Translations under genes and position numbers: made by a program | Source: Trueperaceae bacterium | GTDB taxonomy: Bacteria > Deinococcota > Deinococci > Deinococcales > Trueperaceae | Direction of reading: 5' to 3' | DNA length: 10,923 nucleotides | NCBI GenBank assembly: GCA_007130445.1 | Contig: SLSM01000366.1 | Location: 1 to 10,923, forward strand | In this document: one piece after another, positions 7,059 to 10,923 of the stretch | Position numbering within the stretch: the first letter of the stretch is position 1 | Layout: each line of letters begins with the position of its first letter | Notes under the pieces: generated by a model | What the model saw: the letters and a program-made list of their open reading frames with translations, nothing else | What the model was told of the DNA's origin: nothing | Database searches by the model: none

Positions 7059-7185
7059 GGCACCCCAGGCCCTCCTCGCCGTGGAGGAGCCACCAGCCGT
7101 CGACGTCGGGCGAGGACGCGACCGGGCCCACCACGTAGGCGCCTGCGAGCATCGTGCGCTGAACGGAACGAACTGCGGTGATCAC
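7042..7185 (-). CDS. Small ORF of 47 codons upstream of the MFS gene
   Basis: GTG at 7185-7183 is preceded at five bases by a strong ribosome site, GGGAGG (7191-7196 on the plus strand, read in reverse). The reading frame runs to TGA at 7044-7042, overlapping the start of the MFS gene by 17 bases. Third codon positions are mostly G or C over its length, as in the real genes here. The product begins MITAVRSVQRTMLAGAYVVG. It then has an aspartate/tryptophan-rich centre (SPDVDGWWLLHGEEGLG) and ends HVAPR. There is no convincing membrane helix or signal peptide, and I do not recognise the family. It may be a translational leader for the MFS gene or a small protein acting with it. A longer form starting upstream at 7287 exists in the same frame, but the ribosome site argues for 7185. 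Confidence 0.55.
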   Translation of the reverse strand: MITAVRSVQRTMLAGAYVVGPVASSPDVDGWWLLHGEEGLGCHVAPR

Positions 7186-7333
7186 GTGAGCCTCCCGAGG
7201 CGCCGCCGCATCACGCCAGTGATTCCCGGATCCGTGGGCCGCACGGCTGTGAGGCTTCCCCTCCGCCGGGCTGGTTCGCGACGGCACGGGTGTCGTGCGC
7301 CTCGGCCCCGGGGCGACACGCCCACGAGACGGC
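7186..7333 (-). other. Gap between the two MFS genes, no clear gene
   Basis: This stretch of 148 bases follows the stop of the MFS gene at 7334-8530. It holds the ribosome site of the 47-codon ORF at its downstream end. A GC-rich palindromic patch (CCCCGGGG) sits near 7306-7313. I see no T-tailed hairpin and no TAnnnT promoter at a useful distance, so read-through from the upstream MFS gene is the simplest reading. Confidence 0.4.
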
Positions 7334-8530
<1,197 letters not shown>

Positions 8531-8614
8531 CGGCAGCTCCCATTCGAGCGCATTCGGGACGCATGGCGCAAGGACGATCCCAGCCCCGGTACGTCAGGCG
8601 TGTACGACGCCGTC

Positions 8615-9964
8615 TCAGAGTACGTCGGCCAACGCAGCGTCGAGGCCGTCGTGCAGCGCGCGTACGAGTGCGTCGACCTGCGCCTCGTCGATCACGAACG
8701 GTGGTGCCAGGAGCACGTGGTCGCCTCCGAGCGCGCCGGCGCTGCCGCCACCCGGATAGATGTAGAGGCCACGGTCGAGGCACGCCTGGCGCACGCGAGC
8801 GCGCACGCCGGCCGCCGGCGGGAAGGGGTTCCGGTTGGTGCGATCCGCGACGAACTCGACCCCCGCGAGCAGGCCAGCGCCGCGGATGTCTCCCACGTGC
8901 GGATGGTCGTCGAACGTCTCGTGCAACCGCGCAAGGAGGTGTGCGCCCATCGCCCGCACGCGCCGCAACAGGCCCTCGCGCTCGATGATGTCGATTACGC
9001 GGCTGCCGATGGCGGCCGCCACCGGATGCCCGGAGTAGGTGTGGCCGTGGCGGAAGTCGTCGCGCCTGGAGCGGAACGCATCGAACATCTCGTCGCTCAC
9101 CAGGAGCGCACCGAGCGACGCGTACCCCGCGCCGATGCCCTTGGCCGTGGCGATCAGGTCGGGCAACACGCCGGCTTGCTGCATCGCCCACCAGGTACCC
9201 GAGCGGCCGTTGCCGCTCATCACTTCGTCGGCGATGAAGACGATCGCGTGCTCGTCGCAGATCTCCCGCACGCGTCGCCAGTACGCCGGCTCGGCCGCGG
9301 CTCCCGGCGCGCTCGAACCGACGATCGGCTCGGCGATGAACGCCGCGATGCGCGCGGGGCCCTCGGCCTCGACGACGCGTGCCAGGTCGTCGGCGCACTC
9401 CAGCGTGCAGCGGCGCTCCGCGTGGCACCAGGTGCAGCGGTACGGGTAGCACGGTGCGATCTTCGGTTCGATGCGCAGCAGCGCCGTGAACGGCGCCGTC
9501 CGCTCGACCTGATCGGTCACGGCCAGCGCCCCCAACGTCGCGCCGTGATAGCTCGTTCGCCGCGAGACCACCTTGACGCGCTCGTCCCGCCCGTGTGCGA
9601 GATGGACCTGGCGGGCCAGCTTGATCGCCGCCTCGACCGACTCGCTGCCGCCGGACGTGAAGAACACACGGCTGAAGCCGTCCGGGGCTCGGGCGATCAT
9701 CTTCTCGGCGAGTTCGATGGTGGGCCGCGTGATGAACGCACCCGGATGCGCGTACGCGACGCGGGCGGCCTGGTCCCGCAAGACGTCGGCGAGTTCGCTG
9801 CGGCCGTGACCGACCGATGCCACGGCGGCGCCCGCCGCCGCATCGAGATACGCGCGGCCGTCCTCGCCGTAGAGGTACACGCCGTCGGCGCGGTCGATGA
9901 CGATCGGTTCGCGCGTGAGATCACGGAGGAAGACCGGTCCATCGAGCAGCGAGGTGGTGGGCAC
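8615..9964 (-). CDS. Class III PLP-dependent aminotransferase with a cysteine-rich segment
   Basis: A 449-residue fold-type I PLP enzyme of aminotransferase class III, which includes omega-amino acid, 4-aminobutyrate, ornithine and diaminopelargonate aminotransferases. It moves an amino group, often terminal, to an oxo acid. Visible marks are SGGSE (104-108) and Tyr139-His140 for cofactor binding, Asp246 in FIADEVMSGNGRSG pairing with the pyridine nitrogen, the Schiff-base lysine Lys275 in ATAKGIGAGY, and HTYSGHPVA (308-316) downstream. Residues 172-190 hold five cysteines (172, 177, 180, 186, 190), not part of the standard fold. The substrate is not readable. GTG 9964 begins one base after the Usp stop, so translation is probably coupled. 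With the TRAP permease and Usp ahead of it, the enzyme probably acts on the imported compound. Annotation tools would likely call it only aspartate aminotransferase family protein. Confidence 0.93.
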   Translation of the reverse strand: MPTTSLLDGPVFLRDLTREPIVIDRADGVYLYGEDGRAYLDAAAGAAVASVGHGRSELADVLRDQAARVAYAHPGAFITRPTIELAEKMIARAPDGFSRVFFTSGGSESVEAAIKLARQVHLAHGRDERVKVVSRRTSYHGATLGALAVTDQVERTAPFTALLRIEPKIAPCYPYRCTWCHAERRCTLECADDLARVVEAEGPARIAAFIAEPIVGSSAPGAAAEPAYWRRVREICDEHAIVFIADEVMSGNGRSGTWWAMQQAGVLPDLIATAKGIGAGYASLGALLVSDEMFDAFRSRRDDFRHGHTYSGHPVAAAIGSRVIDIIEREGLLRRVRAMGAHLLARLHETFDDHPHVGDIRGAGLLAGVEFVADRTNRNPFPPAAGVRARVRQACLDRGLYIYPGGGSAGALGGDHVLLAPPFVIDEAQVDALVRALHDGLDAALADVL

Positions 9965-9965
9965 G

Positions 9966-10400
9966 TCAACGCACCAGCAGGATCGGGACCTTCACGTGGC
10001 GTGACACCTTCTCCGCGGTGCTGCCGAGGGTCGGGCGCGTGAGCGTCCCCTGGCTGTGGGCGCCGACGACGATGAGGTCGGCGAGCTCGCGCTCGGCCAT
10101 CTGGACGATCTCGCGCCAGGCCGAGTACTCGCCGTACTTGACCACCAAGCGGCTCGGGACCCCTTCGGGGAGGTGCTTCGCAGCCTCCTGCAGCAGCTCC
10201 TTGCCGTGGTCGGTGGCGGCCTTGCGCAGTTCGCCAGGAGGGAGGTAGAAGCCGGCCTGCAGCGCGTAGGTGGGCGGCGGCGGCACGACGTGGAAGAGGA
10301 TCACGTCGCCCTGCAGGTCCTTCGCCAGGCGGCCGCCGATCTGCACGGCGGTGTGCGCGTGGCTGTCCTCGTCGATCGCGATCAGGAGCGTGTCGAACAC
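9966..10400 (-). CDS. Universal stress protein (UspA family)
   Basis: A single-domain, 144-residue cytoplasmic Usp. It begins MFDTLLIAIDEDSHAHTAVQ, the usual first strand with Asp10. It ends with the nucleotide-loop region VVGAHSQGTLTRPTLGSTAE (111-130) and the last strand VPILLVR. ATP-binding members carry G-x2-G-x9-G(S/T). Here the first and last glycines (Gly113, Gly126-Ser127) are correctly spaced, but the middle position is Ser116, with a glycine at 118 instead, so ATP binding is likely but not certain. GTG 10400 is chosen because AAGGGA lies about six bases upstream, inside the stop region of the TRAP gene, and because the conserved first strand starts there. The longer open frame back to 10553 would only add residues antisense-like in composition over the TRAP gene. 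In Halomonas the Usp protein TeaD is encoded beside the TeaABC TRAP transporter and modulates it, and a similar role is plausible here. Confidence 0.92.
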   Translation of the reverse strand: MFDTLLIAIDEDSHAHTAVQIGGRLAKDLQGDVILFHVVPPPPTYALQAGFYLPPGELRKAATDHGKELLQEAAKHLPEGVPSRLVVKYGEYSAWREIVQMAERELADLIVVGAHSQGTLTRPTLGSTAEKVSRHVKVPILLVR

Positions 10401-10404
10401 CTCG

Positions 10405-10414
10405 GTTCCCTTCA
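10405..10414 (-). promoter_or_regulatory. Ribosome binding site of the universal stress protein gene
   Basis: Minus-strand TGAAGGGAAC places AAGGGA about six bases before GTG 10400 and fuses it with the TGA of the TRAP gene. It fixes the Usp start and implies coupled translation of permease and Usp. Confidence 0.6.
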
Positions 10415-10923
10415 GGCCGCTGCGGCCAGGCGCATCCGATGGCGTTGCGCCAAGAAGATCAGCACCACGAGCGCGATGCCGATGGCGTCGGTCAGGAACG
10501 TCGGTTGGATGAGCATCACCGCGATGCCGAGGAGGACGATCTGCTCGTACCAACGCGTCTTGGTGAGCATGTAGCGCTGCGTGCCCGCACCGAACGCCAG
10601 CATCCCCAGCACGGCCGAGAGGAACACCCAGAGGCCGTCGAGGAACGAGTCGACGCCGAACAGCAGGAGGCGCGTGTTGAAGATGAACATGAACGGCAGG
10701 ATCGCCGTGCGCATGTCGTACGTGAACCCCTGGATACCGGTGCGGATGGGGTTCGAGCGAGCGATCGCGGCCGCCGCGTACGCGGCCAGGCCGACGGGCG
10801 GTGTGTCGTCGGCGAGGATGCCGAAGAAGAAGACGAACAGGTGCGCCGCGAGCAGCGGGAAGCCGAAGCCGAACTGCTGGCCCAGGCTGTAGATCACCGG
10901 GGCCGTGAGCGTCGCCATGACGA
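10412..10923 (-). CDS. TRAP transporter fused membrane subunit (DctQ-DctM type), C-terminal part
   Basis: The last 170 or so residues of the large fused permease of a TRAP transporter. This secondary system imports carboxylates, amino acids or related solutes using a periplasmic binding protein and an ion gradient. The frame is open to the window edge, and the ATG at 10918 falls inside the conserved membrane sequence, so the true start is outside. Diagnostic stretches are HLFVFFFGILADDTPPVGLA (26-45 counted from that Met) and SNPIRTGIQGFTYDMRTAIL, followed by PFMFIFNTRLLLFG. All are characteristic of the fused 4TM/12TM TRAP subunits, which are usually paired with TAXI-type binding proteins. 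Four to five hydrophobic helices remain, and the protein ends in a short basic-alanine tail. The stop codon is 11 bases before the Usp start and carries its ribosome site (TGAAGGGA). The binding protein gene, if present, should lie beyond the window on this strand. Confidence 0.92.
   Translation of the reverse strand, partial: VMATLTAPVIYSLGQQFGFGFPLLAAHLFVFFFGILADDTPPVGLAAYAAAAIARSNPIRTGIQGFTYDMRTAILPFMFIFNTRLLLFGVDSFLDGLWVFLSAVLGMLAFGAGTQRYMLTKTRWYEQIVLLGIAVMLIQPTFLTDAIGIALVVLIFLAQRHRMRLAAAA

Overview
This is a high-GC bacterial window, densely coded, with strongly G/C-biased third codon positions and TGA as the stop codon of every gene I could call. Two promoter-like extended -10 elements (TGG-TAGCNT) lie only a few bases upstream of start codons that lack a Shine-Dalgarno sequence. 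This suggests leaderless transcription and, with the GC content, a high-GC Gram-positive (actinobacterial) host. That assignment is an inference from composition and signal style, not from a marker gene. I see no rRNA, tRNA, CRISPR array, insertion sequence or integrase.

Plus strand, 1-5535. The window opens in the tail of an Mrp/Mnh cation/proton antiporter operon (mrpF, mrpG). A probable promoter then drives a long c-di-GMP protein with two N-terminal GAF-type sensor regions, a complete GGDEF domain with an I-site, and an EAL domain whose conserved DDFGTG loop has become DGFGTA. Next comes the threonine catabolic pair kbl-tdh, joined by a GTGA overlap. A 14-codon mini-ORF precedes it and is coupled to kbl through TGATG. 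Tdh oxidises threonine to 2-amino-3-ketobutyrate, and Kbl splits that with CoA into glycine and acetyl-CoA. Every catalytic residue I could check is present in both.

Convergent junction, 5536-5705. About 170 bases separate tdh from the minus-strand genes. They hold a GC-rich hairpin followed by a short T run, best read as the terminator of the kbl-tdh operon.

Minus strand, 10923 to 5706. In transcription order these are: the C-terminal part of a fused TRAP transporter membrane subunit (cut by the window end), a universal stress protein, a class III PLP aminotransferase, an MFS transporter, a 47-codon ORF with a good ribosome binding site, and a second MFS transporter with an unusual N-terminal extension. 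TRAP-Usp-aminotransferase is a tight unit (gaps of 11 and 1 bases) and looks like uptake of a small organic, probably amine-containing or carboxylated, compound coupled to its transamination. A TRAP permease next to a UspA protein has a precedent in the ectoine transporter system TeaABC-TeaD. The substrate here cannot be read from the sequence.

I do not see a clearly new multi-gene system. The points most worth checking are the altered EAL active site, the mini-ORF ahead of kbl, the small ORF between the two MFS genes, the cysteine cluster in the aminotransferase, and the TRAP-Usp-aminotransferase module.
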